Positions 1 to 11,900 of a DNA stretch of 64,000 bases are shown piece by piece (positions within the stretch are counted from its first letter, which is position 1; each line of letters starts with the position of its first letter). This DNA comes from Luzula sylvatica (taxonomy: Eukaryota; Streptophyta; Magnoliopsida; Poales; Juncaceae): assembly GCA_946800325.1 (NCBI GenBank), contig OX326959.1, positions 46,127,566 through 46,191,565 on the forward strand. Reading direction: 5' to 3'. Both the position numbers and the translations under genes were made by a program. The notes beneath the pieces are model-generated. The model was not told where the DNA came from, searched no databases, and saw nothing but the letters and a program-made list of their open reading frames with translations.

Positions 1-683
1 CCCAAATATAATTCGGGAGTAATTCGGTATTTTATTTCCGTAATTGTTGTTAATGTTGTTAAAAATAATACAGTATCGCGGTAAAATGGTACAATGTCAC
101 TCAAATATTATTTTAGTAGTATAAATATATTATTTTATGAATATAAAGATATTTCGATTTCGAAAATGATATTTTTCTATTGTAAAATAATATATTTATA
201 TATCTAAAGTAATATTTTATATTTTTGTTAGAAGATAACAAAAAGGACTTTGTGCATAGATACATAATATATGTATAGAATGGTGACATGTGTTACATCC
301 AATAACAATAGTAGTAGTTAATCAATGCATCATTGCAAGTTTTTAAATTTCTTAATACTTTAATTGTGGGTGAAAATAAGGGTCTCATTACTGGCGCACT
401 TACCCACGCGTGAACCTTCTAAACAGTTACACTTTCACTTCATTTTATTTACAGAAAAACCAGGAACTTGTCCGCATCCTACTGGTAAATTACTCAATCA
501 TTTTGTTTGATCTTACCAAAAGCCCCAAAAATTGAGGTTATTACTTATTACTACTCTGCCATGACATGTGTCGGCTGGTTGTTGGTTGGTTTTTTATTAA
601 AATAAGATGTCGTGTTTTACCAGAACACGTATTACTTGCTTGTATGTTGGTTTCTAAAGGACAAATAGCACGTAGTTAATTTA
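1..683. other. AT-rich intergenic DNA, no gene seen
   Basis: No ORF, splice-consistent exon or repeat structure that I can support. The sequence is AT-rich and ends in the left target duplication of the foldback element. Confidence 0.6.
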
Positions 684-692
684 TATTCTTAA
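684..692 (+). repeat. Left target-site duplication of the foldback element
   Basis: TATTCTTAA, identical to 3560-3568, directly abutting the inverted repeat. Confidence 0.8.
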
Positions 693-1849
693 GAAAAAAG
701 CTCATTTTTGCCACCTGAAGTGTTCAAAAAAATGCAACTTGCCACCCAAACTCTAATTTTGTTCATTTTGCCCCCTGAACTCTCATTTTTGCTCACTTTT
801 GCCCCCTCCATCAGTTAAGTGCCCAGTCACCAGTTAAGTGATGACGTGGCTGTGATGACATGGCAATTTTTTGATGATTGTACTGCTGACGTGGCCAAAT
901 TTAAATTATAATATTACATATCCAATAACAAACAAATAAATCCAATAACCCATCAAAGAAAATCCATTAACCCATTAATCCAATAACCAAATAAACCCAT
1001 TTGAACCCTCTCTCTCACAGAGGACCCTCTTCACGCCATTAAACCAAGCTTCTCTCACTCGCCCTCTCTCTCACTCGCCCCCTCTCTCACGCCATTAACG
1101 CCATCAAAGAAAATTCAAGGTCGCCGGTCTCTCCTCTCCGTCGCCGGTTAGCCCCTCTTTTTTTTCTTTCTCTTTCTCTTTCTCTTTCTCTCTCTTTCTC
1201 GAAAATTTCTGAAATTACTTGTTTTTTCTCTCTATTTAGTTGGTCTCTTTCTTAATTTTAGTTGGATTCTTCACCCAAAAAACACCCAAAAAACAGCAAT
1301 TTTCAGCAAAAAACAGCAAATTTCAGCAAAAAAACAGCAAATTAGGGTTAATTTCAGCAAAACAACAGCAAATTAGGATCAATTTCAGGCAAAAAACAGC
1401 AAATTAGGGTCAATTTCAGCAAAAAAACAGCAAATTAGCATATTTATTTGTCCAATTTTACCAAATTAGGGTTTATTTTGTCCAATTTCAGGGCTTTTTT
1501 CGGGAATTTTCAGCGATTGATGATGGAGGGTTCATCATCGATAGGTATGTTATATCGATTTTGTCGTTTCATAAGTTATGTTGACAAAAATTGTTGAAAA
1601 TTTAGGCTCCACAAAGATCAAGGACGCCCTCTACGGGACAATCTTCAAATCAAACGCCACCCTCTACGGGACAATCTTCAAATCAAATTTAAATAATTTA
1701 TGTATTTTGGACAATTTATGTATTTTGGATAAATTTATGTAGTTTGGATAATTTGGATAAATTTATGTAGTTTGGATAATTTACGAAAACAAATTTGCGA
1801 TAACAAATTTACAAATTTACAAATTAAAAAAAAAATAAAGCACCAGCCC

Positions 1850-2033
1850 CACGCCCCTGCCCCCGTCACCACGCCCCAGGCCCTGCCCCACCCACCCCCC
1901 ACCCTGGTCCACGCCCCAGGCCAGGCCCGTCCCCCGTCCCCCCCCCCCCCCCCCCCTCCCACCCCCACACACGCCCCTGGCCCTGCCCCCCACACACCAC
2001 CCACACACACACACACACACACACACCCACACC
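1850..2033 (+). repeat. C-rich low-complexity tract ending in a (CA)n microsatellite
   Basis: Blocks of CCCCACGCCCCTGCCCC-like sequence and a long C run (around 1933-1956) pass into a CA microsatellite (about 2002-2029). The stretch sits in the non-inverted centre of the foldback element. The open frames across it are Pro/Gly-rich products of composition and are not called as genes. Confidence 0.85.
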
Positions 2034-2039
2034 ATTAAC

Positions 2040-2175
2040 GAACATTAAAAATTTGCTATAAAAATAATCACGATAATCATTACAAATTTGCGATAAAAAT
2101 AGTCACGATAATCATTACAAATTTACGATAAAAATAGTCACGATAATCATTACAAATTTGCGATTAAAAAAAGTC
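2040..2175 (+). repeat. Tandem repeat, about 36 bp unit, 3-4 copies
   Basis: The phrase TAGTCACGATAATCATTACAA recurs with near-identical spacing, each time preceded by a TTTGCGATAAAAA-type stretch. Interior of the foldback element. Confidence 0.75.
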
Positions 2176-2246
2176 ATTACTAAAGCATTACAAATTTCAT
2201 AAACAAAACCATGAAAATCAATATAATAACAAGCATTAAATATCTT

Positions 2247-2352
2247 GAATGAGCTTCTTCGCCTTTTTGTTGAACTTTCGAATCGACGTTTCTCGAATGA
2301 GCTTCTTCGCTTTTTTCGCCTTTTTGTTGAACTTTCGAATCGACGTTTCTAT
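2247..2352 (+). repeat. Tandem duplication of a roughly 47-57 bp unit
   Basis: GAATGAGCTTCTTCGC followed by TTTTTGTTGAACTTTCGAATCGACGTTTCT occurs twice in direct orientation; the second copy has an extra TTTTTTCGC step. Confidence 0.75.
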
Positions 2353-2599
2353 TCGTGTACTCGAACCAAGCATTATAAAAAACCCTCAAATTACAATCGG
2401 TACCTACAACAAAAAAAAAAATTCGCTGGACGGGCTGATCAGGGTTCGATTACAAGAAATTTTTTTTTTTTTTTTGAAACGACAAAATCGATATAACATA
2501 CCTATCGATGATGAACCCTCCATCATCAATCGCTGAAAATTCCCGAAAAAAGCCCTGAAATTGGACAAAATAAACCCTAATTTGGTAAAATTGGACAAA

Positions 2600-2935
2600 T
2601 AAATATGCTAATTTGCTGTTTTTTTTGCTGAAATTGACCCTAATTTGCTGTTTTTTGGCTGAAATTGACCCTAATTTGCTGTTTTTTTGCTGAAATTAAC
2701 CCTAATTTGCTGTTTTTTTTGCTGAAAATTGCTGTTTTTTGGGTGAAGAAACCCTAATTTGCTGTTTTTTTGCTGAAAATTGCTGTTTGTTTGCTGAAAA
2801 TTGCTGTTTTTTGGGTGAAGAAACCCTAATTTGCTGTTTTTTTTGCTGAAAATTGCTTTTTTTGCTGAAAATTGCTGTTTTTTGGGTGAAGATACCCTAA
2901 TTTGCTGAAAATTAACCCTAAAATTCGACTCAAAA
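2600..2935 (+). repeat. TTTGCTG-based tandem repeats in the right arm
   Basis: Ten or so variants of a 25-35 bp unit built from TTTGCTGTTTTTTGCTGAAA and ACCCTAA. The left arm holds the reverse-complement version at about 1285-1440 with fewer units, so the two arms have changed repeat number independently. Confidence 0.75.
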
Positions 2936-3559
2936 CCCTAATTTCAGAAAACCCTAATTCTACGCAAAACACTGAAATTAACCTAAAATTCCATTAAAAA
3001 CCCTAATTTCAGAAAAAAGGAGAACAATGGCGAGAAAGAGAAGGACAAAGAGCAAGCGAAGAAAAAGAGGAGCTAACCTGGTGAGTACACGAGAGAGAGC
3101 ACGAGAGAGAGCTTGGCACGAGAGAGAGCTTGGCACGAGAGAGAGCACGACAGAGAGAGAACAATGGCGACGGCGACGAGACAGAGAGAGCACGAGAGCA
3201 CGAGAGAGAGCACGAAGAGGGAACAATGGCGACCTGGTGAGTGATGAGTGAGAGAGAGGGTTCAAATAATGGAAATAATGGGTTATTGGGTTCAAATAAT
3301 GGGTTATTGGATTTATTTGTTTGTTATTGGATATGTAATATTATAATTTAAATTTGGCCACGTCAGCAGTACAATCATCAAAAAATTGCCAAGTCATCAT
3401 AGCCACGTCATCACTTAACTGGTGACTGGGCACTTAACTGATGGAGGGGGCAAAAGTGAGCAAAAATGAGAGTTCAGGGGGCAAAATGAACAAAATTAGA
3501 GTTTGGGGGGCAAGTTGCACTTTTTTGAACACTTCAGGGGGCAAAAGTGAGCTTTTTTC

Positions 3560-3568
3560 TATTCTTAA
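3560..3568 (+). repeat. Right target-site duplication of the foldback element
   Basis: TATTCTTAA, identical to 684-692. Confidence 0.8.
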
Positions 3569-5480
3569 TTCAGGCCCTTGAGTTTTAATTTAATTACGAA
3601 AATACCTGCTGCATTTTATTTGAATTCATTATATATACTAGGAAAATAGCCCGCAGCGACGGGATATATTATTTGATAAGAAATAATATAGTAAGCAAAA
3701 ATAATAATTTTATATATTATTTGATATATTATTTCGTTGCGGGATATATTATTTGATAAATTATTTGATAAGAAAATAGAAATATTTTTCGCGTTTCGCT
3801 GCGATTTTTCAAAATCTGTTATGATCATAAAATAATAATTTTATCTAAAACGTTACAAGTGCAAAACAAAAGTAATCTTCATAAATTTTAATTTAAAAAA
3901 AAAAATCTGATATTAAATAGTGTCACAAGTATTATGCAATAAATGCAAATTTTTTTCCTCCTCAAAACATATCATATGTTCGAAAAGAAAAATTCAAAAT
4001 GTTTTATTTAGAATACAAAACATGTCAAATAAAATAAAATTCTGAAAAAGACCAACAAAAAAACATAAAAGACGCAGCTTGGTACGAATCAAAAATATTA
4101 TAATAAGCACAAAAAATGCTGCTTGGTACCAATCAAAACTGTTATAATAAGAAGGAAAAAAAATTCAAAAAAAACTATGAACTGTAAAAGGAATGAACAG
4201 TATCCGGGCGAACAGTAAATAACAGTAGTGAACAGTGTTGGGTGAACAGTAAACGCTGATGTGGCCTCATCATATTCTTTGTATCCAAAAATTAATGGGA
4301 GGGGAGAATTGGAAAAATGTATTTTGATATAAACAAACAAATTTGTGCATATACATAAAAATACTATATTTGCACTTAAAATATAATATATATTGTAATA
4401 TAAAATATAAACTAACAAAGATTTATCACAATAATATATTCTTAATTATTAACCTTCAATTTTATTTTCGGTTTTAAAAATAAAGAACACTTATTTTTGG
4501 AATAACAAAATTATTGTTCATTTTAAACAAGTAAAATTAAAAAACTATATGAATGATGACAAACGAGATTTTAAGTCATTATTTTACACCAATAAGAAAT
4601 ATTAGAATTAGAATTTGAATTTAATATTATAAGTCCTTAAATTTTAAAAGTTATATTATTCATTATCAAACTTATAATATTTGTAATTTTATAATTAAAA
4701 TGTAAAAAAAAATCTAACTATTAAACGTTTCAGATTTTTTATCTACATTATATTTAAATATGTGCACGAAGCGGTCACACCTATGTTGCGCGGGTACATC
4801 AAAAATCAAGCCGTATCGTATCGGAGGAAAATGAAGGGACTTTGAACCCGTCAAATATTTAGACCGGTTTTTTTTTTTTTTTAGGAAAATGCCAAAATCT
4901 ATGAAGTGCGGATTTGATTTGGATCATTAGTTCTGTTGATCCGACGGTCCGTAAAATGTTGGTCATGTTAGCCATACAAGCATATTAGTCATGGATACTT
5001 TTAATTTAAATTCACAAAATACTTTCATTCCACGAAAGAAATCTAATTTTAAATTTAAAAGCGACATTTTTGTATGTTGTTTTATGCATGACCGGCCATA
5101 GGGGCAGGCCAGGAGGCCTGGGTCTGGGGCCTGATTTTTAGAGGGGCCTGATATTTTTAATTAGTTCTATATATAAATATATATTAATCATATATTCTTT
5201 ATTCTTTATCTATTATCGTGATAAAAAAAAAGTTGGATTATGGCGCATCCACGTCACTGACATGTTTGAAGATCTTTGTTCTCTCCATTTTAGGTATTAG
5301 ATAAAATCATATTTTTGCAAAAAAAAAAAAAAAAAAAGATAAAATCATATTTGATAAGTTAAGGTTGGCATGAAATAGAGATGGGAGATCTGAAATTTTA
5401 GTCTTGGTTCTCTCAGTTTGGGAATCACGTAAATTCATATTTTATAAGTTAATATATACCTAAAATGGAGATGGGGAACC
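3569..5480. other. AT-rich intergenic DNA with small repeat fragments
   Basis: No gene seen. At 3641-3660 a CTAGGAAAATAGCCCG...CGGG stretch looks like a degraded Helitron 3' end read on the minus strand. At 4190-4250 the word GAACAGT recurs about five times. At 4785-4830 a TATGTTGCGCGGGTAC segment followed by ATCAAAAATCAAGC resembles the left end of the 63-bp-array element at 45.4 kb. At 5095-5150 there is a GGCC-rich inverted segment. Confidence 0.5.
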
Positions 5481-5499
5481 GATCATATTTTATCCTCTC

Positions 5500-5985
5500 C
5501 CATTTATTTTGTACGGATATATATACACACACAAAGATACGGGTAATTTTAAACGAAACGGGTAAAATTCATACTCGCCAGTATCCGATCCGAACAATAC
5601 GGGTAATATCCGAAAATATCTACAGAGCCGATAAAAACCAATTTTTTTTTATCCGCACCGCTTTCAGGTACGAATACGAAATAGTGATATATGTACTGCG
5701 GATACCCGTTACCCGTACTCATTTTACCCAAATTCAAAAAATATCAATATATAATTTTTAGTAATTTACTCATATGCGTGCCCGATTTCCAAATTTCCGA
5801 TTTTTTTATGATTTGAATCATCTTCAAATGTCGATAATTTTACAAAATGATTAATTTTTGCGAGTAACCAGTATTATATATGCACGGGGTACGGATTTTA
5901 CCCGTGGGTTCGGGTACAGGAAAAAAATTTACCCGTGAAAATTTCGGATACGGATACGGATACGAATAATATTCGAATATTAGAG
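5500..5985. repeat. ACGGGTAA/CGGATAC-rich dispersed repeat
   Basis: Dense short words (ACGGGTAA, ATCCGAA, GGATACGGATACG) similar in composition to those in the elements at 8352-8959 and 44720-45313. No clear ends or target duplication. Probably a degraded member of a related repeat group. Confidence 0.45.
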
Positions 5986-5989
5986 GAAA

Positions 5990-8350
5990 ATTGAGAATGT
6001 GGATTCATTAAGCATTAGAAAGTGGCCCTGGTTTTATGCTACATGGTATTTTTCATATTGTAGTGGTATATGCGATAATGAAGTATTTCAAATGATTATA
6101 TGATGTAACTTTTTATTTTATTTTAGTATATGTGATGCTGCGATCTCCAAATCATTAAGCATTAGAAAGTGGAAGTAAAAAAAAAACAATAAACTGTATT
6201 GGGCATTAAGTATATTGATATTTTGCTACTCTCTGTGTATCTCCATCTCTTGTATCAATAAAAATCATTATATTAACTTTTTAACATACATAAACACATT
6301 TAATACTATATATTTTAATAAACTATTATATTAATTGCAAAATCTTAGGGCATATTTTGAGAGGAGGAATTACAATTATAAGACTGGCAAAATTTAATTT
6401 TTTTGTTTGGCTTATGAAAATAGAGGTGAATTTCAAAGTGGATGTACTTATTATTTTATCCTTATTATAAACTTCTAAAACCGAAAAGAAAATCTCTATA
6501 AAACTTGTTTGGCAAATGCATGCATTCAAATAAACTTGAAGAATATAAAAGAACATTACATATGATATCCCAATTACATTTGACGACGTTAAGTACATAA
6601 TATAATATCATGCAAAGACATTAAAAAATCATTTGCATACATATAATAGCAAAAACTAAAATATCAGATTCATTCCTCAAACATACAACGTTAAAGCTAA
6701 ACTTCCTATAAAATAAAAATGACAAATATAAAAACTGGAATTTTATCCTTATTATATCAACTCAAAGTAACATGTTCAATCCCAATAAAATATTCATGAG
6801 ATATTATTAGACATGATAATTTTCACTAAAATTGTATTAATCAGAAAATTGAATTTTAGTTAGTATAAAAATGTTGTTAATTTTCACTAATTATTTGACT
6901 TATTATTTGGATTATCACCAAAGTTAGTATAAAAATGTTGTTAATTCTCATATTTCAATTTGGGTTATCTATTAACTTATAAAATGAACATAATAAATAA
7001 TACACTCCATAAAATGGAGAGAAGGATAGTCCAATTAATTCTCCGCACATCTCAATTTGGATTATCTACTAACTTATGAAATGCTCCTAATAAACACGTC
7101 ACAAAATGGAGAGAATAAAAGATCAATTAATTATCTCTTAATTATATTTGATGGATTTAATAATCAAGTTCAAATAATTAGCAATATTAATTATATTTGA
7201 AATTTGAAATTTTCTTAATTTTTCATGTATCGATTAAGAGTGAAGTAAATATCAATTAACGACATATGCTATTTAATATTTATTTAGTGTTAATTCACTT
7301 GTTAATTGACTGTTAATTATAAAAGTTTATAACAAAAAAATAGTTAAATTATTTTCAAATTTTATCAAGTAAAAAATGCATCATGTATCAAGTTTAAATA
7401 GAAACTCCCCTGCCAATTAATGGTTAAATTGTTTGACTGTTGATTATACAAATTCATATTATTTCCACTGAAAAAATACTATTCAGAAAATAAACTAACA
7501 TCTAGTACCAATAATTTCTTATTTTTTCACTAATTATTTGTATTTGGATTATCCTCTCCTCTGGCACCCAAAACACACACCCCTTCATGTGGGTTTTCTC
7601 TATTTAATAACAACATTTAAAATAATATAAAATAGGGATTTATATGAAAAATATATTGTACTTTATCAAGTCTTAACCTTTTTTTTCACTCTCTAAACGG
7701 AGCCACCTAGGCAGAGGCAGTTTCAGATGAGGCTCCACTCTTCACACACACGGACTCGAACGATCTGAGAAACCGAAGAACCATGCTGATGTCAGAAATC
7801 GAAGAACAACGATAGATCCGACGATTGACTGACCTTAGATCTAAGAAGCGGCGCTACACTCACGAAGAACGGCGATCTCCTTCTTTCTTGCTTAATCGCC
7901 GAATTTCGACTACAGCCCGTGATTTTTATCTCTTCATGCTGATCCAACCTTTGAATGTTTTTCTCGAAGAACGTAGCCAACGATTTTGATTTTCGTTTTT
8001 TCCACAAAAATGTATTTGTTCTTTTAGTCAATACCAGATCTTGATTTTATTTCAATTTGCCTAACTTTTTCTAAATTTCAGCTCATGCCAGATCTTAGTA
8101 TTTATTTATCATTTCCGGGTATTAAATTGCAATTTTCAGTCTTTACAGGTTAAATGAGTATTTATTTAGTCTTTTAATCAGGACTTTTTTTTTGTTGTTA
8201 TTTCCTTTTATTAATCAGGAAGTTTTTTTGTCTATTTATTGTCAACGACAATTTGTGTATTTCTTTGTTGCATTAGTTATTTCTTTCGTGCATTTATTTC
8301 AAAATTGCTAATTGGCAAGAATCAATTAAGCTCAAAATGGTTGATCGCAT
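5990..8350. other. AT-rich intergenic DNA, no gene seen
   Basis: Only short shadow ORFs. 7690-8000 is less AT-rich and could be an old exon or 5' leader, but I find no supported reading frame, splice structure or recognised motif. Confidence 0.5.
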
Positions 8351-8351
8351 G

Positions 8352-8959
8352 TAGGGATGTCAATGGTGTGGATATTGCCCGAACCGACCCGAACCGTATC
8401 CGAAAAAATATCCGGATTCGAAAAAAATATCCGAATCCGAGTGGATCCGGATATGGATCTGGTTGCTAATTTTAAGATCCGGAACCGGATTCGATATTCG
8501 GTTTTGGTGCAGGAACCGGATCCGTGTTCCGGATCCGGGTATTTTTAGGATCCGGATACTCGAAACTAGATTCGAGTATCCGAAATCGGATCCGGATACT
8601 CATATTATATATTATTTTTATGTATTATATAATTATATTTGATATTAGTTGAAAAATCATATACAAATTAATGATTTGTAAATGATTTAACTCACAATCG
8701 TAAAATTATGTTTAAATATAATCATATTTATCGTTCATGTCACAAATTATATATATTTATAGCTAAAAAGTAAGTTACGTTATGATAACATAATATCCGT
8801 TTTAATATCCGAAACAGAACCATATCCGTATCCGTATCCGACAATATCCGAACCGTATCCGTATCCGTTTATTATCCGAACCGTATCCGGATCCGACAAT
8901 ATGGATATGGATCTGGTATGACCACTATCCGAATCGGATCCGAACCGTTGACACCCCTA
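8352..8959. mobile_element. Non-autonomous DNA element with TAGGGATGTCAA inverted ends
   Basis: The left end TAGGGATGTCAATGG and the right end CGTTGACACCCCTA are imperfect inverted repeats. GCATG is repeated directly outside both (8347-8351 and 8960-8964). The interior is packed with ATCCGAACCGTATCCG-type words and encodes nothing. The same end sequence starts the fragments at about 42380 and 44720. TAGGG-TGTCAA ends recall plant hAT-type elements, but these normally give an 8-bp duplication and I see only 5 bp, so the superfamily is uncertain. Confidence 0.55.
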
Positions 8960-8964
8960 GCATG

Positions 8965-11900
8965 GAACTGTCGATTCGAAAGGCCCATGATTTATATCAA
9001 ACTTGTTAGTTGGTCAATTCATTTTGGTGTAGTTACTCTTTTTTTTTGGAAAGATTCAATTGATTGTTAGTTTCTTTACAATTAATTACATATTTTTTCT
9101 TCTTATTTTACACATTTTTTCAGATTTCTTACTTACTTTTTCTACATATTTTTTTACCTATTGTAAATCTTACTGGTAATAATCTGGTAATTTAAACTTA
9201 ATATTCATGTTAACAATCTGTTAATGCAATTTTTATTTTCAATTTATCTGTTAATTGATGTAAAATTTGTCGTTAATTAATTTGTTTTTTATCAGTAAGA
9301 TTTGTTTATTCTAATTTTTGGATACTGATTATTTATATTTATATGCTTTTTTAATCTATGTATGTTTATTCTAATTTTTGGGTACTGATTATCTACAAAA
9401 TGGAAAGTGTTAATAACTCGACAAATATTAACTCAATGATCTCATATTCTCATATGAAGTATCAATTGATATGAATAAAGCATATCAATTAATATGAAAA
9501 GAACAAATAAATTAATCAACATTAAATACCAATTAATAACTACACATGCAAATAAATAATTAACAGTCAACTATAATCAATCCATATAATTTATCAATCG
9601 ATATTTTTGCATCAAATGACAATTATAATTATAAAAAGTCTCAACACATATACAAATAAACCCTAAAAACTTGTTAATTGCCATGAATTGACCTACTAAC
9701 TCGACACGAAAATTGACTGAACTGAACTGGTATTGATTGAAATTGACATGTAAATATAATAAATTGGACTGGTATTGTCTGAAATTCACTAAAATGGACT
9801 GCTCTCGCCAGAAATCAACAGTCAATCGTCCCAGATTACATGAATTAAATCGTGCAGCGGAAAATCCGAAAATTGAATGAAACATATGAAAAAATTTGTG
9901 CAAATTTTATGAAAAGCCAAAAATTTAGTGGAAAACCCCAAATCTGACAAAACCACCAAATCCATTAATAAGTTCAAAGATCAATTTTGGCTACTTAGAA
10001 AAAGAAATCCAGGATTCAAAATGTCTAGATTAACAGAAAAAATGACAAATTATAGGGAATGTACTAGAAAATCGAAAACGAAATCTATATGTGTTCTTTG
10101 TCAGCCTACATTAAATAGGAGTAATGATAGAAACCACACTTCTTTTCACGAATTTTTCCCCGAATCCAACGTGGCAGTAATCTGTGTGCCACGCCAGTTT
10201 AGACCACTCATATACAAATAAATGGGTCTCGAGACAGAGAAGGGCCAGAGAAAAAGAAAAAAGAACACATCGACTGGAGAAGAAGAGCAGGAGAGAAGCC
10301 ACACAGAACCGTAACGAAGCCACCAGATCGTCGTCCGAGGGCCGCCAGATCATCGTCCGAGGGCCGCCAGATCGTCGTCCGATGGCCGCAAGATTGACGC
10401 CAGATCGTCGTCAGATCGCACGAGACTCATACAAAGCGAAAAGCAACTCTCAGAACCCTACACTCATGAAGCGACGGCCTAGAATCGAGCCACGTCGAAC
10501 TACCCTTTGCTTCTTTCATCAAACCCCAAGAGGCAGTCAATTTGTTCATCAAATGGTACCTTTTACTGAAATTAATGTTTTAAGTTAATTAAGTTTTTTT
10601 AGTGGTAATTAGTTTTCTTTTGTCAATTAGGATTTCGTCAAATCTTTTTCTGGTTATTATGTTTTCTTTGGTGACTAGGGTTTTCCAGTTTTTTTATTTA
10701 TTTTTTTTAAAAGAATCTGAACCAGCATTTTGTACTGATGATTTTATTATAAATTCAGTCATTTACTCGTAATCATCAATCCTTGTTATACTGTCAAAGT
10801 GGCCCTTGATTATTGAAACTAGGGTTTAATGATTAGATAATCCTTGTAAAATGCAAATGCTCCGATGATGAATTGCCCAATCATCAACCCTTGATTATAA
10901 ATTCAGTCATTTACTCTTAATTTATAATTTTTCGATTGATTCCCTGCTCTGATTATCAATTAGAATTTAATTGTTTCATTTAACATTAACAATTTTTTGT
11001 TTCATTTCCCTAATTTCATTCTTTTTGCAGGAATTGCCCAAGAGATTATCATCGTTATGGCATCAAACTCATTTTAAGCTCCGATGATGAAGTTATCAAC
11101 CCGATTTTGAGCATACGAAGACAATATAATATGTATTTCGGATTACAAATTTGTAAGTGGATTGTGTGTGTGTGTGTGTGTGATGTAATTGGTATGAGTT
11201 GTATAACTTTTTTTTTGAAAAACATATGAGTTGTATAACTTGTATGTATGTAAATGTTTTAGGATTGTAAATTTAGAACTACTAGGAGACATTTATAAAT
11301 TGAGAATGATATGAGGTAGCATCTTTGGTCGAGGGATATCATTAGTAACATTTATAAATATTAAGATACCGAGAGTAGCGATACATCAGAAGATAGAAGC
11401 GAATAATTCAAATAAAGAAGAAGCTTTCTTTGCTCCTTAAAAGTACTCTAAAGTTTGCTCTATTTAAATAAAATAAAAAAAGAAATATTTTGCAATTTCA
11501 CAATAATGCAGGAGGCTTTTTTTACAAATCTTTTTGTACTGGTAAAATTAATTGGAAGCCGCGGCCACTTGATATTAGAAACACAACCACTAACTTGACT
11601 TTAGAAACGAACCATCAAATAAAAGTGAAGAGTGATATTATTTGAGTAATTTAAGAAACAAACACAATACACAAATAATGCTTATAAGCCAAATCACGCA
11701 CTGGCAGACTTACCCCCCAATTCAGCCCTAGCTTTGATCTATCATCACTGATTCACTGGTACTCTTGAGGACTTGTTATATCATCTCCTTCTCTGCCTTC
11801 GACTTGTTTTTAATCCTTCGTCTTAGAAAGAGAACTAGATTTCAACTTTGATTACTAATTTATCTTTCTTTGGAGGCTCCAGTTCCAAAATCCCACACAA

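Larger units (their letters stand above)
693..3559. mobile_element. Non-autonomous Mutator-type foldback element (long TIRs, 9-bp TSD)
   Basis: The two ends are inverted copies: both start, read inward, with GAAAAAAGCTCA and then a GCCCCCTGAAGTG-like stretch. The inverted homology continues for hundreds of bases (roughly 693-1000 against 3290-3559, and again 1290-1575 against 2477-2750). The 9-bp direct repeat TATTCTTAA lies immediately outside both ends (684-692 and 3560-3568), the size typical of Mutator superfamily insertions. No transposase reading frame is present, so it would depend on another element. The centre holds C-rich and CA repeats and several short tandem repeats. The superfamily call rests on TSD length and long TIRs; I see no transposase to confirm it. 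Confidence 0.8.

Noticed and set aside
1735..2038. His/Pro-rich and Gly/Val-rich ORFs in the foldback element
   Set aside because: Products of the C-rich and (CA)n tract; no conserved motif.
3027..3251. Arg/Glu-rich ORF (MARKRRTKSKRRKRG...)
   Set aside because: Comes from GAGA-type low-complexity sequence inside the right arm of the foldback element.
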